64,000 nucleotides of DNA from NCBI RefSeq assembly GCF_003732425.1, contig NZ_MOBX01000005.1:293549-357548 (forward strand), read 5' to 3'. Within the stretch, counting starts at the first letter, position 1. Each line of letters begins with the position of its first letter. The position numbers were made by a program, and so were the translations under genes. Of the stretch, positions 9,377 to 18,046 are shown one piece after another. Under the pieces are notes generated by a model. That model searched no databases, had not been told where the DNA came from, and was given only the letters and a program-made list of their open reading frames with translations. The stretch comes from Pseudomonas fluorescens (GTDB lineage Bacteria > Pseudomonadota > Gammaproteobacteria > Pseudomonadales > Pseudomonadaceae).

Positions 9377-10882
9377 TTACTGCACTTGCGTGACGCCCGC
9401 GAACTTGCTCATCAGGAAGCCAACGAACTGCTCAACGGTCATCTTCTGGCCGTTGAATTCGACCTGATTGGCCGCGTAATGCAGCTTGGTCACGACGTTG
9501 GTGCCGTCGACGACGGCCAACTGCGAACCGACCGCCATGCCGGCGAACATGTCGGCCGCTTCCTTGGACTGATCGACGATGGCTTTGGCATCGGTCTGAC
9601 CGTCGAGTTGCGCCTGCACACTGAGCAGATCGACCAACATCGGCTTGGATACCTGGATATTCAGATCAAGCAACGCGATCAGCTGTTTGCCCAACTGATC
9701 CGGCGGCAGATCCATCGATTGCGGCTTGGTCAGGTCGATCACCAGATTGGCCTTGCTCTCACCGTTGGCGGTGTTGAACGACAGGTTTTCCAGCGCAATC
9801 TGCGGGCCGGCGGCCAGCAGTTTCTGCAAATCGGCTTTAACCTGAGCGCTTTCAGCTTCGGTCAGGTTCAGCTCCGGCGCTGGCAAGCCCTGAGCTGCAG
9901 CCTCGGCAGCGGCTTTTTCGTAAGGCTGCAGTTTGGTCTGGTAGATCTGCATCAGCGACATCGTCGACGGGATGTCGAGGTTTTTCAGGCTCATGGCCAT
10001 GTTCGCCGAGCCGATCTTCTTGTCGTTGAGGCTGACTTCGCCAACCTTGTAGTCCGCACGGCCAGAGGCATTGCTGCCGGTTTCTTCGGTGAAGTTCTTC
10101 ATTTCGAAGTTCTTCACGCCGAGCACCGATTGCTTGGTACCGAAGGTGGTCTTGCTGTTGGTCAGCACCAGGGTGTTTTCCCCGGTGTAGTAGCCGTAGC
10201 TGCTCTTGGCGAGATTGCTGGCCAGGGTCAGGCCGTTGAGTTCGACCTGCACCGGCGCCTGGTCTTCAGCCACGGTGACCAGTTTCAGGTTGTCCATGTA
10301 GCCGTCTGCCTTGACCTTCTGCGCTTTGGCGCTGGCGGAGATGTTCATGGTCAGGCCGGAAAACTTCAGGCTCGACTGCTCATCCAGCGCGGTTTCGAAC
10401 GGCAGCAGGTCGAGGGTGCTGGTGGTCGATTCGTCGTAGCCAATGCTGGTCACGCCTTTAAGCGGCGCGGCGCCCTTGGTGGCGGCGAACCATTTCTCGG
10501 TGGCCGGACTTTTCTCCAGCTCGTAATTGCTGGTGGCCATGACCGGCAGCCATTTCAGCGACACCAGACGCGAGAACGGCAGCGGGCCATGCTCGATGTG
10601 GTCTACGAACAGCAGCTCGACCGGCGCATCACCGAACATCTCGCCTTCACCTTTGAGGCGGTAGTGCGCGGTGCTGGTGAAGGTGTGGCGTTCCAGCGAC
10701 ACCAGTTCCAGCGACGCGGTGCCGTTGGAGCCGGCCATGGCGGTTTGCAGCTCTTGGTTGGCGTTGGTGACGGCGTTGTTGAGCACGCCTTCGATCTTGG
10801 TCCCGGTGTACCAGGCCCCGCCTGCGCTGATCGCGCCGATGGCAACAACAATCCCGAGAAGCACGCCTGCTGATTTATTCAT
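9377..10882 (-). CDS. YdgA family (DUF945) protein
   Basis: A 501-residue protein with one N-terminal membrane anchor (about residues 5-24, LLGIVVAIGAISAGGAWYTG) and a large predicted periplasmic part. The short segment after the anchor (TGTKIEGVLNNAV) and repeated beta-rich stretches match DUF945/YdgA, a family with AsmA-like character and no firmly known function. It is transcribed alone, with its own terminator. Confidence 0.75.
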   Translation of the reverse strand: MNKSAGVLLGIVVAIGAISAGGAWYTGTKIEGVLNNAVTNANQELQTAMAGSNGTASLELVSLERHTFTSTAHYRLKGEGEMFGDAPVELLFVDHIEHGPLPFSRLVSLKWLPVMATSNYELEKSPATEKWFAATKGAAPLKGVTSIGYDESTTSTLDLLPFETALDEQSSLKFSGLTMNISASAKAQKVKADGYMDNLKLVTVAEDQAPVQVELNGLTLASNLAKSSYGYYTGENTLVLTNSKTTFGTKQSVLGVKNFEMKNFTEETGSNASGRADYKVGEVSLNDKKIGSANMAMSLKNLDIPSTMSLMQIYQTKLQPYEKAAAEAAAQGLPAPELNLTEAESAQVKADLQKLLAAGPQIALENLSFNTANGESKANLVIDLTKPQSMDLPPDQLGKQLIALLDLNIQVSKPMLVDLLSVQAQLDGQTDAKAIVDQSKEAADMFAGMAVGSQLAVVDGTNVVTKLHYAANQVEFNGQKMTVEQFVGFLMSKFAGVTQVQ

Positions 10883-11084
10883 GAATGACCTGATCGATTT
10901 CCGTGGCTGTGAGTGTGGTCGTCTTCCCTGAACCCGTGACCGGGTCGCGGCTCGACTGCGCTGAATTCAGCGGTGGAGATTAGCACCGGGCGCGCAAGGT
11001 GGCCCAATGTTTAAAGGTTAAAGAGTGTCTATGGGGGGAGTGGACAGTCGACAGGCGGGAAGAGTTTCGGTGTTTTTCAGTCCG

Positions 11085-11152
11085 CCTTCGCGAGCAGGCT
11101 CGCTCCCACAAGGACAACACTGTACCTGTGGGAGCGAGCCTGCTCGCGAAGG
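11085..11152. repeat. Pseudomonas interspersed palindrome (REPIN-like), copy 1
   Basis: Inverted arms CTTCGCGAGCAGGCTCGCTC and the reverse complement, ending in CCCACA/TGTGGG, are separated by about 20 bp of unrelated spacer. It lies in the 292-bp gap upstream of the YdgA-like gene. The rest of that gap shows no gene. Confidence 0.9.
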
Positions 11153-11174
11153 GGCCAGATGATTCAGCCAAAAA

Positions 11175-11810
11175 TCAGGAATACTGAACCTCAATCTCAT
11201 CCAGTTGATGATCAAAGCTTTTCAGCCGCGCGGTCCAGGTGTACACCAGCACTTCAAAATCCCGATCGATCACTGCGCCGCCTGGCCCGTCGGCGCGTGG
11301 GTCGCAAAAGTCCAGCTGATAGCGCTCGCGAGCCATGGCCGTGGCGACATCCGACAATTCGCGGGCGTTGTTCAACCAATGCCAGCCCTCGCCATCAATC
11401 TGCTTGTCGAGTTCCAGGCACTGCTTTTTCAGCGCTTCGAGGCTTTTTTCCAGTGGCGTGCCGGTGAGTTCGCCCATGACTTCGGCGAATGTGCGCCCGG
11501 GCTGCCAGTAGCTCCCCCAGAAATACCGGTCGAACACGGTTTCAACCCGGCGCAGGGCGACTTTGGTGTCCCAGATCAGCACCAGGGTCTTGCCCTGTTC
11601 GAGTTGTTTTTTCTTGACCCGCTGCACCTGAACCGAAGCCCACGCCACCACAACGATGGCCATGACCGCGATGAGCGCAACGGCGCTGTCGAGGAACACC
11701 ATCGCCTTGTCGATCTGATGGGCCAGCATGATGCCGTAGAAATAGGTGGCCGAGAGCAGCACCAGCGCTGCGAGGGCGCACCAGAAGCCGAGAGCGTAAG
11801 GGTTTTTCAT
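11175..11810 (-). CDS. Hypothetical membrane protein, two N-terminal helices
   Basis: A 211-residue protein I do not recognise. Two hydrophobic segments lie at about residues 8-30 and 40-62, followed by a basic stop-transfer stretch (QVQRVKKKQ) and a charged, probably helical cytoplasmic part with several tryptophans (YFWGSYW, GWHWLN). No catalytic motif is visible. Codon use resembles its neighbours, and the antisense frame is a shadow. It stands alone between two repeat or terminator structures. Confidence 0.65.
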   Translation of the reverse strand: MKNPYALGFWCALAALVLLSATYFYGIMLAHQIDKAMVFLDSAVALIAVMAIVVVAWASVQVQRVKKKQLEQGKTLVLIWDTKVALRRVETVFDRYFWGSYWQPGRTFAEVMGELTGTPLEKSLEALKKQCLELDKQIDGEGWHWLNNARELSDVATAMARERYQLDFCDPRADGPGGAVIDRDFEVLVYTWTARLKSFDHQLDEIEVQYS

Positions 11811-11850
11811 TATTGGTTTCCCCTAGACCAGCGCTAGCAATGTGCGCTGA

Positions 11851-11876
11851 AAGGGCGCCGTGCTCGGGGCGCCCTT
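11851..11876 (-). terminator. Probable terminator of the exporter operon
   Basis: A perfect 9-bp stem, AAGGGCGCC with GGCGCCCTT, lies 28 bp beyond the stop of the NodT-family gene. On the minus strand it is followed by only three Ts, so it is a weak intrinsic terminator. Confidence 0.5.
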
Positions 11877-11903
11877 CCAACACTTCAAAGCATAGCAACG
11901 GCC

Positions 11904-13346
11904 TCAGGGTTTGCTGGCGGTTGTCGCGTGCGTTCGTCCGCTTTCCCAGCCGCCGCCCAAGGCAAGGAACAAATCGATCTGGCTCATGGCAACTTGGGTG
12001 TTGGCGGCGGCCAGTTGCGCGGTGACATCGGTGTAGGTGCGGGTCGCTTGCAGGTCGGCGAGGAACGACTCGCGACCGGCCTGGAAGAAGCGGTGGGTCT
12101 GGTCTGCGGCGAGTTTTGCCGATTGCTCGGCATCGGCCAGCGCGTCGCGGCGTTGCAGCAATGCGCTGTACTGGGCCAGACCGGTCTGGGTTTCGCGAAT
12201 GGCGTTGAGCACTACGCCGTCGAAATGCGCCAGTGCGCCTTGTGTCGCCGCTTCTGCCTCGCGGATTCGCGCACGAGCGCCGTTGGTCGGCACCTTCCAG
12301 CTCAGCGACGGGCCGAAGCCCCAGCGGTTGGTCGATGGATCACCCAAGTCATCAATGAGACCAACAGTGCCGATGGTCGCGCCGATGCTGATGTCCGGGT
12401 ACAACTCGCCAGTGGCGACGCCAATCCCGGCAGTCGAAGCGGCCAGACGACGTTCGGCCTGGCGGATGTCCGGGCGACGTTTGAGCAGCGCAGCGCCATC
12501 ACCGACCGGCACCAACTGGGCGATTTTCGGCAGTTCAGCGCAAGTCGCGGTGCCGGCGGGCAATTGATCGACCGGTTTCGCCAGCAACATCGACAGACGG
12601 AACAGCCCGGCCTGCCGCGCCGCTTCATAGCGCGGCAGGTCGGCGCGCAGGGATTTAAACTGGGTTTGCGAACGGGTGACCTGGGTTTCGTCGCCACGCC
12701 CGGCGTCACGCAGGCGCTGGATCAGCGTAGTGCTTTGCGATTGCAGGTCGAGGGAATGCTCGGCGATTTCCCTTTCTTCATTGGCCGCGCAGACTTGGGT
12801 GTAGGCACGGACGACGTCCGCCACCAAGGTGATCCGCGCCGTGTCTGCCGCGGCCTGGGTCGCGTCGGCATTGGCCTTTGCGCCTTCTATGCCACGCTGC
12901 AAGGTGCCCCACAGATCGAACTGATAAGAAGCACTGATGCCGATGTCGCCGACGTTATCGACCGGGACTTTTTCCGGTAGCAAGAATGCTTGCCCAGACT
13001 CTTGCAAACGCTGCGCGCCCATCTTCACGCCAGCGCTCCAGCCGCCCGCCGCTTCAGCCTCATCGACCTGAGCACGAGCCCGTTGCAGGTTCGCCGCCGC
13101 GACGCGCAAATCGGTGTTGGAGGCCATGGCCTGCTGCACCAGTTGATCCAGCCGCGCATCTTTATAAAGACGCCACCAGTCCGCCGGCACGGGTGCCGAC
13201 ACCACCGGTTTGCCGGCCACCGCCAATTCGCCCTGAAAATCCTTGCGCTGCACTGCAGCATCTTCAGGCACGTGATAATCCGGCCCGACCATCTGACAGG
13301 CCGACAGCATCACGCCCAACCCAGCGATCATCAGGGCCCTGTTCAT
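11904..13346 (-). CDS. NodT/OprM-family outer-membrane efflux lipoprotein
   Basis: A 480-residue TolC-type channel subunit. The N-terminus is a lipoprotein signal (MNRALMIAGLGVMLSAC), with acylation expected at the cysteine near residue 17 and the family hallmark VGPDY directly after it. Two long helical repeats with R-P-DIRQAERRLAA (near residue 290) are typical of the outer-membrane factor. Its start overlaps the stop of the HlyD gene by 4 bp. It should complete a tripartite exporter with the FUSC pump and the adaptor encoded upstream. Confidence 0.92.
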   Translation of the reverse strand: MNRALMIAGLGVMLSACQMVGPDYHVPEDAAVQRKDFQGELAVAGKPVVSAPVPADWWRLYKDARLDQLVQQAMASNTDLRVAAANLQRARAQVDEAEAAGGWSAGVKMGAQRLQESGQAFLLPEKVPVDNVGDIGISASYQFDLWGTLQRGIEGAKANADATQAAADTARITLVADVVRAYTQVCAANEEREIAEHSLDLQSQSTTLIQRLRDAGRGDETQVTRSQTQFKSLRADLPRYEAARQAGLFRLSMLLAKPVDQLPAGTATCAELPKIAQLVPVGDGAALLKRRPDIRQAERRLAASTAGIGVATGELYPDISIGATIGTVGLIDDLGDPSTNRWGFGPSLSWKVPTNGARARIREAEAATQGALAHFDGVVLNAIRETQTGLAQYSALLQRRDALADAEQSAKLAADQTHRFFQAGRESFLADLQATRTYTDVTAQLAAANTQVAMSQIDLFLALGGGWESGRTHATTASKP

Positions 13347-14230
13347 GGCGCGGGCTCCTGCTTCTGATCGTCGATGATCGACACAGTAGCGGTACGCCCG
13401 GCGATCATGCGGAAGTCTGCCGGCACATCATCAAAGGCAATCCGCACCGGAATCCGCTGTGCCAGCCGCACCCAGCTGAACGCCGGGTTGACGTTGGGCA
13501 ACAGGTTGCTGCCGCTGGTACGGTCGCGGTCTTCAATACCGGCGACGATGCTTTCGACATGCCCGCGCAGCTTGGCGCGGTCACCGATCACACGGATATC
13601 CACCGACTGACCGACATGAATGCCGTCGAGTTTGGTCTCTTCGAAATAGCCGTCGATGTGGAACGAATTGCTGTCGACCACCGACAACACCGGACGCCCG
13701 GCGGTAACGAACTCCTGCGGACGCGGCGCGCGGTCGTTAACGTAACCGTCCACCGGGCTGCGGATCACCGAGCGGTCAAGGTTGAGCTGCGCACTGTCCA
13801 CCGTGACCATGGCTTCGGCCAGCGCCGACTGCGCGCGGGCGACCTTCGACTGGCTTTCTTCCAGTTGCTCGGCCGGCACCAGATTGCCGAGGCCACGATT
13901 ACGTTTGGCCTCACGCTGGGCCTGAGCGAGGGTTTCTTCGCGGTCGGCGACAGCGGCTTTGGCTTGACGCAGAGCCAGTTTGAAACGGTCCTGGTCGATG
14001 CTGAACAGCACCTGGCCGCGCTTGATCAACTGGTTGTCTTTCACTTCAACCTGCTGAATCAAACCGGACACGTCCGGGGCAATCTGGATGATGTCGGCGC
14101 GAATGTGGCCGTCGCGGGTCCACGGCGCGAACATGTAATACATGACCATGCGCCAGACGAGGACAACGGCAAAAGTCACGATCAGCAGGGTCAGTACCAC
14201 GCGACCGATGGTCAAAAACGGTTTTTTCAT
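13343..14230 (-). CDS. HlyD-family membrane fusion protein (AaeA/EmrA-like)
   Basis: A 295-residue periplasmic adaptor: an N-terminal anchor (about 10-32, VVLTLLIVTFAVVLVW), a biotinyl-lipoyl-like half motif (VSGLIQQVEVKDNQLIKRGQ), a coiled-coil hairpin (about 80-140) and a beta domain with SPVDGYV. This short form is the one found beside FUSC/AaeB pumps. It overlaps both neighbours by 4 bp, which suggests coupled translation. Confidence 0.92.
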   Translation of the reverse strand: MKKPFLTIGRVVLTLLIVTFAVVLVWRMVMYYMFAPWTRDGHIRADIIQIAPDVSGLIQQVEVKDNQLIKRGQVLFSIDQDRFKLALRQAKAAVADREETLAQAQREAKRNRGLGNLVPAEQLEESQSKVARAQSALAEAMVTVDSAQLNLDRSVIRSPVDGYVNDRAPRPQEFVTAGRPVLSVVDSNSFHIDGYFEETKLDGIHVGQSVDIRVIGDRAKLRGHVESIVAGIEDRDRTSGSNLLPNVNPAFSWVRLAQRIPVRIAFDDVPADFRMIAGRTATVSIIDDQKQEPAP

Positions 14231-14436
14231 GTCATCAGGTATCGACTGAGTGAGTCCACGCCGTACAGCAGTACCGCGTAGAGGGCCACGTTGAACAATG
14301 CCCGGTGCCAGACCAGACGGTAAAAGTGCACGCGCTGCAGTACGCCATGCACCAACAAAAACAGCACATAAGTGATGCCCATCAACACCAGCAGGGTCGG
14401 CAGGAAAATGCCGCTGATGTCCAGATCACCGATCAT
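14227..14436 (-). CDS. DUF1656 small membrane protein
   Basis: A 69-residue protein with two hydrophobic segments (about 9-31 and 44-62). It starts with MIGDLDISGIFLP, the typical opening of DUF1656 (AaeX-like) proteins found between FUSC and HlyD genes in aromatic-acid exporter operons. The role is unproven; the 4-bp overlaps on both sides argue that it is a working member of the pump operon. Confidence 0.85.
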   Translation of the reverse strand: MIGDLDISGIFLPTLLVLMGITYVLFLLVHGVLQRVHFYRLVWHRALFNVALYAVLLYGVDSLSRYLMT

Positions 14437-16496
14437 AGGGGCGCTCCTTCGGGCAGCGGTTCTTCGGGCTCGGCGCTGGAGACGAATTCGACGCCGGGCA
14501 ACAGTGCCAGACGCAAACCGCTCAAGGCGTGCAACAGGTTCAGGCGGGTTTCATCATCGCCTTGGCCATTGAGCGCACGGCGTGCGCGATCCATGGTCAT
14601 CAGCAACGCCGCCGGTGCCGGCAAGCGTTCACCGGCCTTGAGGCAGGCGCGGAAATACTCGCCGACTTCACTGACCACTTGCTGCAACAAAGCGTTCGGT
14701 GCGCCCGTCACCCGAGGGGTGTAGGCGAGCAAGTCGAGCAGGTTCAGGCCGACGCGCACTTCGCGCATGGCGATGCCGGTGTCTTGGCCGGTGAGGGCCA
14801 GACGCGGCAGGTGCTGCATCAACCGATCGAGCAACTGCACGCCCAATTGCCGGTGCTCGGCGAGGTTGGCCGGCTCAGTCATATGGACGATGTCTTTCCA
14901 GCTGAAACGGGTCAGGCGCTTGGCCGCCAGTTCGGCACCGAACGGGCGCGCCACCAGCGTCCAGATAAAGGCGAACAACAGACCTATCGGCCCCGCCAGG
15001 TTGGAGTTCACAAAGGCGAAAAAGTCCGCGTCGTAAGCGCCCTGAATGCTGATGAACGACGAGGTGTTAACCAGCGTCAGCAGCATCCCGAGGTAGAAGC
15101 GCGGCTGCACGGTCAAGGTGCCGACGCAAATAAACGGGATGGAAAACGCCAGCACCAGCATCGGGAAATCGTGCAGGTTGGGCAGAATCAAAAACAGATA
15201 AAGACTGGCGAACAGCACCGACATGCCGGTCCAGAAAAAGAACCGGTAGATCTGCGGTGCCGGGTCGTCCATCGACGCAAAGAAGCTACACGCCACCGCC
15301 GCGAGAATCACCGCGCTGCCACCGTCTGGCCAGCCCAGCAGAATCCACAGCACCGACGCGACGATGATCGCCAGAATGGTCGAGACCACCGAATACAGCA
15401 TCAGCCCGCGATCGATAAACGGTGTCAGGCGACCGAGGCGCCAGTGGCGATACACCGCGCGCCAGCCGTCTTGGCGCTCGCAGAGGATCGCGTCCTGCAG
15501 ACTGCGGCAGTCCTGCCACAGATCGATGAATTCTCCGAGGCGATAAATCGCGTTGGAGAACAGCAGTTGTTTGCGATCTTCCAGCGCCTCGGCACTCGGT
15601 TGCAGGGCTTCGAGTTGGTCTTTCAGCACTTGCCAGCGCTGGAGATCGGCGTCTTGATGGCCGAGCCATTCACGGGTCGCGGCGAGCAGCGGTGCGAATT
15701 TTTCCACCAGCTCCGGCGTGCGTCGCTCAAGGGCATAGAGCGAATCTTCCAGCGCATCGATCACCGGTAACAAGTGAATCATGCGCCCGCGCAATTCCTT
15801 GGTGTTGCGCACGGTTTGCGGCCGCGCGCCTTCGTGGGGGAGTTGGCCGATCATCAGCTCAAGGCTGTTGAAATTGGCAACCATGGCCATGCGCAGCGCG
15901 GTGACTTCTTCGGGCTGCACGTCGCGGCTGAGGAATTTCAGGCTGTAGGTCGTGGCGTCGGCGAACCACTTGCCCACGGCGTCGTTGAACACCGGCGCCA
16001 GACGGCGCGGCCAGAACATCGCACCGACCACGGCGGCGACGGCGATGCCGAGGAAAATCTCTTCCGTGCGCGCTTCCGCCACGTCCCACACCGCCAACGG
16101 GTTATCCACCGTCGGCAAGGCAATCAGCGGCAAGGTGTAACCGGCGAGCATCAACGCATAGCTGTTGGCCGTGCGCAGGTGCAGGGACATGAACAGCAAA
16201 ATCCCCGTCCATAAGGCGATCACCACCACCAGCACATACGGGCTCTGCACGAACATCGGCACAAACAGCACCGCTGCCGCCGCACCGAGAAAGGTACCGA
16301 TTGCCCGGTACAACGCCTTGGAACTGGTCGGCCCGAGAAACGGGCTGGAGACGATATACACCGTGGCCATCGCCCAATACGGACGCGGCATTTGCATGAG
16401 CAAGGCGATGTACAGCGCGGTCATCGACGCTGCAAACGTACGGATCCCGTAAAACCAGTCACGGGCAGGCGGAATGCCGGAGAAAAAACCGTTCAA
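14433..16496 (-). CDS. FUSC-family inner-membrane exporter (AaeB-like)
   Basis: A 687-residue protein with two membrane blocks (about 15-170 and 350-500), each of several short hydrophobic helices, and two soluble helical regions. This is the FUSC/AaeB architecture. E. coli AaeB exports hydroxylated aromatic acids, driven by the proton gradient; the substrate here is not known. The order MarR, FUSC, DUF1656, HlyD, OMF with 4-bp overlaps is a standard pseudomonad exporter operon. Confidence 0.92.
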   Translation of the reverse strand: MNGFFSGIPPARDWFYGIRTFAASMTALYIALLMQMPRPYWAMATVYIVSSPFLGPTSSKALYRAIGTFLGAAAAVLFVPMFVQSPYVLVVVIALWTGILLFMSLHLRTANSYALMLAGYTLPLIALPTVDNPLAVWDVAEARTEEIFLGIAVAAVVGAMFWPRRLAPVFNDAVGKWFADATTYSLKFLSRDVQPEEVTALRMAMVANFNSLELMIGQLPHEGARPQTVRNTKELRGRMIHLLPVIDALEDSLYALERRTPELVEKFAPLLAATREWLGHQDADLQRWQVLKDQLEALQPSAEALEDRKQLLFSNAIYRLGEFIDLWQDCRSLQDAILCERQDGWRAVYRHWRLGRLTPFIDRGLMLYSVVSTILAIIVASVLWILLGWPDGGSAVILAAVACSFFASMDDPAPQIYRFFFWTGMSVLFASLYLFLILPNLHDFPMLVLAFSIPFICVGTLTVQPRFYLGMLLTLVNTSSFISIQGAYDADFFAFVNSNLAGPIGLLFAFIWTLVARPFGAELAAKRLTRFSWKDIVHMTEPANLAEHRQLGVQLLDRLMQHLPRLALTGQDTGIAMREVRVGLNLLDLLAYTPRVTGAPNALLQQVVSEVGEYFRACLKAGERLPAPAALLMTMDRARRALNGQGDDETRLNLLHALSGLRLALLPGVEFVSSAEPEEPLPEGAPL

Positions 16497-16960
16497 GAAT
16501 TGACCACCACAGGCGGCTGGGCCGCCTCAAAAGCTCTGAGCACCCGAAGCGTAGCTTCCAGATCACTATGATCGATGCCTTCGAGCACCTCATGACGCAA
16601 GCGCACCAGTTCGGCCTCCACCGCTTGCACCAGCTCGCGACCGGTGTCGGTCAGGCTCAGGCACTTGGCCCGGCGATCCTGGGCATCTTCGGTACGGCAG
16701 ACGTAGCCGGAATGGCACAACTGATCGAGCAGACGCACCAGCGACGGACTCTCCATCCCGGCGGCCTGCGCCACTTTCACCTGGCGCACACCCTCGCCCA
16801 GACGCCCGATCATCAAGAGCGGCACGGCGCAGGCTTCGGAGATTCCATAGTTGACCAGCGTGGTCTGGCAGATCTTCCGCCAATGCCTGGCGGCCACCAC
16901 CATGGCACTGCTGATGTTCATCTGGAGAGCGTCGAGATCGTTCGGCACGAGGAAATGCAC
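16493..16960 (-). CDS. MarR-family transcriptional regulator
   Basis: A 155-residue winged-helix protein. The recognition region QAAGMESPSLVRLLDQL and wing DRRAKCLSLTDTGREL are typical MarR features. The start is uncertain: a GTG at 16960 gives 155 residues but has no clear ribosome site, while the in-frame ATG at 16921 gives 142. It is first in the exporter operon, overlaps the FUSC gene by 4 bp, and has a perfect short dyad just upstream, so it probably represses its own operon until an aromatic or phenolic ligand binds. The ligand is inference. Confidence 0.88.
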   Translation of the reverse strand: MHFLVPNDLDALQMNISSAMVVAARHWRKICQTTLVNYGISEACAVPLLMIGRLGEGVRQVKVAQAAGMESPSLVRLLDQLCHSGYVCRTEDAQDRRAKCLSLTDTGRELVQAVEAELVRLRHEVLEGIDHSDLEATLRVLRAFEAAQPPVVVNS

Positions 16961-16963
16961 ACT

Positions 16964-16977
16964 GTTAGTTTGCTAAC
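16964..16977. promoter_or_regulatory. Candidate MarR operator
   Basis: The perfect inverted repeat GTTAG-TTTG-CTAAC lies three bases upstream of the GTG start of the MarR gene. Its size and place fit a MarR autoregulatory site. No binding has been shown. Confidence 0.45.
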
Positions 16978-17122
16978 TATCAATATCGCATTGGAGGGGA
17001 ATTTCAGTCAAGTTTTGAAACAAATTGCTCCACTGGTCGCTCGCACAAACTGAAGCTTTCTAAATCATGTGATGACGATGTATACACCTCGTCAGTACCG
17101 AGAACTTTCAAGGAATCTGCAG

Positions 17123-17401
17123 ATGTCAAAACAAGCCGTTTTTACAATGAAGCTTGAACCAGAGCTGCGTGAGCATTTCATGGCAGAGGCAGAGGCCTCC
17201 CATCGTCCTGCTTCGCAGATCATGCGAGAAATGATGCGTCAGTTTGTTCGCACACAACAGGAAGCCCGAGAGTACGAAGCCTTCCTGCAACGAAAAGTCG
17301 ACCTTGCAAGAGAATCGATGGCAGCCGGTGAAGGTGTGTCCAACGAGGAAGTTGAAGCACAATTCGCCGCCAGGCGCAGGCAGGTAGAAAATCAAGGATG
17401 A
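17123..17401 (+). CDS. Ribbon-helix-helix antitoxin
   Basis: A 92-residue protein from the ATG at 17123, with AAGGA eight bases upstream; a longer frame opening at 17069 is unlikely. The N-terminus (VFTMKLEPELREHFMAEAE, then SQIMREMMRQF) has the beta strand and two helices of ribbon-helix-helix DNA-binding antitoxins. The charged C-terminal helix would cover the toxin. Its stop overlaps the ATG of the toxin remnant by 4 bp, the usual layout of ParDE/RelBE-type pairs. It seems intact although the toxin is not, so it may persist as a free repressor. Confidence 0.8.
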   Translation: MSKQAVFTMKLEPELREHFMAEAEASHRPASQIMREMMRQFVRTQQEAREYEAFLQRKVDLARESMAAGEGVSNEEVEAQFAARRRQVENQG

Positions 17402-17669
17402 AGATTATCTGGAGTAAAAATGCCGTACAGGATCGCGAAAAAATCTGGGACTACCTTCACGCAAAAAATCCAGGCGCAGCGCTCGACATGGATCGCCGCT
17501 TATCCTAGAACCCCAAGATTGGCCCGGTCGGCATCATTGCTGGCACTCGTGAATTAATTCCCCATCCCAGCTACCGTCTTGTCTACCAGTCAGATCAGGA
17601 TGTGATCTGGATGTGATCTGGATTATGGCGCTGGTTCATACAGCACGGGCCTGGCCTTTTCCAAAGTAG
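17398..17669 (+). pseudogene. Broken RelE/ParE-family toxin
   Basis: Translation from the ATG at 17398 gives a normal toxin start (MKIIWSKNAVQDREKIWDYL) and stops at a TAG at 17506 after 36 residues. The same frame continues after it with PVGIIAGTRELIPHPSYRLV, the conserved core of the family, and about seven or eight residues of the expected linking helix appear to be missing. At 17598-17619 the 11-bp sequence GGATGTGATCT is present twice in tandem, which shifts the frame; removing one copy restores IMALVHTARAWPF, the expected C-terminus. Two independent lesions make a functional toxin very unlikely. Confidence 0.88.
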
Positions 17670-17672
17670 CGA

Positions 17673-17918
17673 TTACCCCGCTCTCCCCTTGCGCAACAAC
17701 ACATCCAACTGATCCACCACCTCCGCCCAGTCGGCGTCATCCAGAATCTCGTCCCGTAAAAACTCCGCTTGGCTCTTCGTCCAGAAAAACGCATCAGCCA
17801 AATGCAGGTCGGGTTTGAGCGGGGAATGGGTAGCAATGAATTGGTCAATGCTGGTCGGGTCGTTGTCCAGGCCGAGTTGTTTGAACAGGGATGGGAGGCT
17901 GTGGGTTGGTTGCTCCAT
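17673..17918 (-). CDS. DUF2789 family protein
   Basis: An 81-residue acidic protein (LFKQLGLDNDPTSIDQFI near the start, then HLADAFFWTKSQAEFL) that matches the DUF2789 pattern, a small gammaproteobacterial family of unknown function. No signal peptide or membrane segment is seen. It is convergent with the toxin remnant, whose end lies 3 bp away. Confidence 0.75.
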   Translation of the reverse strand: MEQPTHSLPSLFKQLGLDNDPTSIDQFIATHSPLKPDLHLADAFFWTKSQAEFLRDEILDDADWAEVVDQLDVLLRKGRAG

Positions 17919-17956
17919 TGCTGAGCTCCTTCAAAAATGGGGTGTGTGGAAGATTA

Positions 17957-18023
17957 TTCGCGAGCAGGCTCGCTCCCACAGGGGAATGCGATCAACCTGT
18001 GGGAGCGAGCCTGCTCGCGAAGG
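17957..18023. repeat. REPIN-like palindrome, copy 2
   Basis: The arms are the same as copy 1 (TTCGCGAGCAGGCTCGCTCC and reverse complement), with an 18-20 bp spacer. It lies between the DUF2789 gene and the YbaK gene. Confidence 0.9.
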
Positions 18024-18046
18024 CGTCAGTGCCGGCGCCACAAAGC

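Noticed and set aside
11018..11215. Small open frames over the palindrome at 11085-11152
   Set aside because: They are translations of the repeat (SRLAPTG and WERACSRR patterns), a common source of false genes in Pseudomonas.
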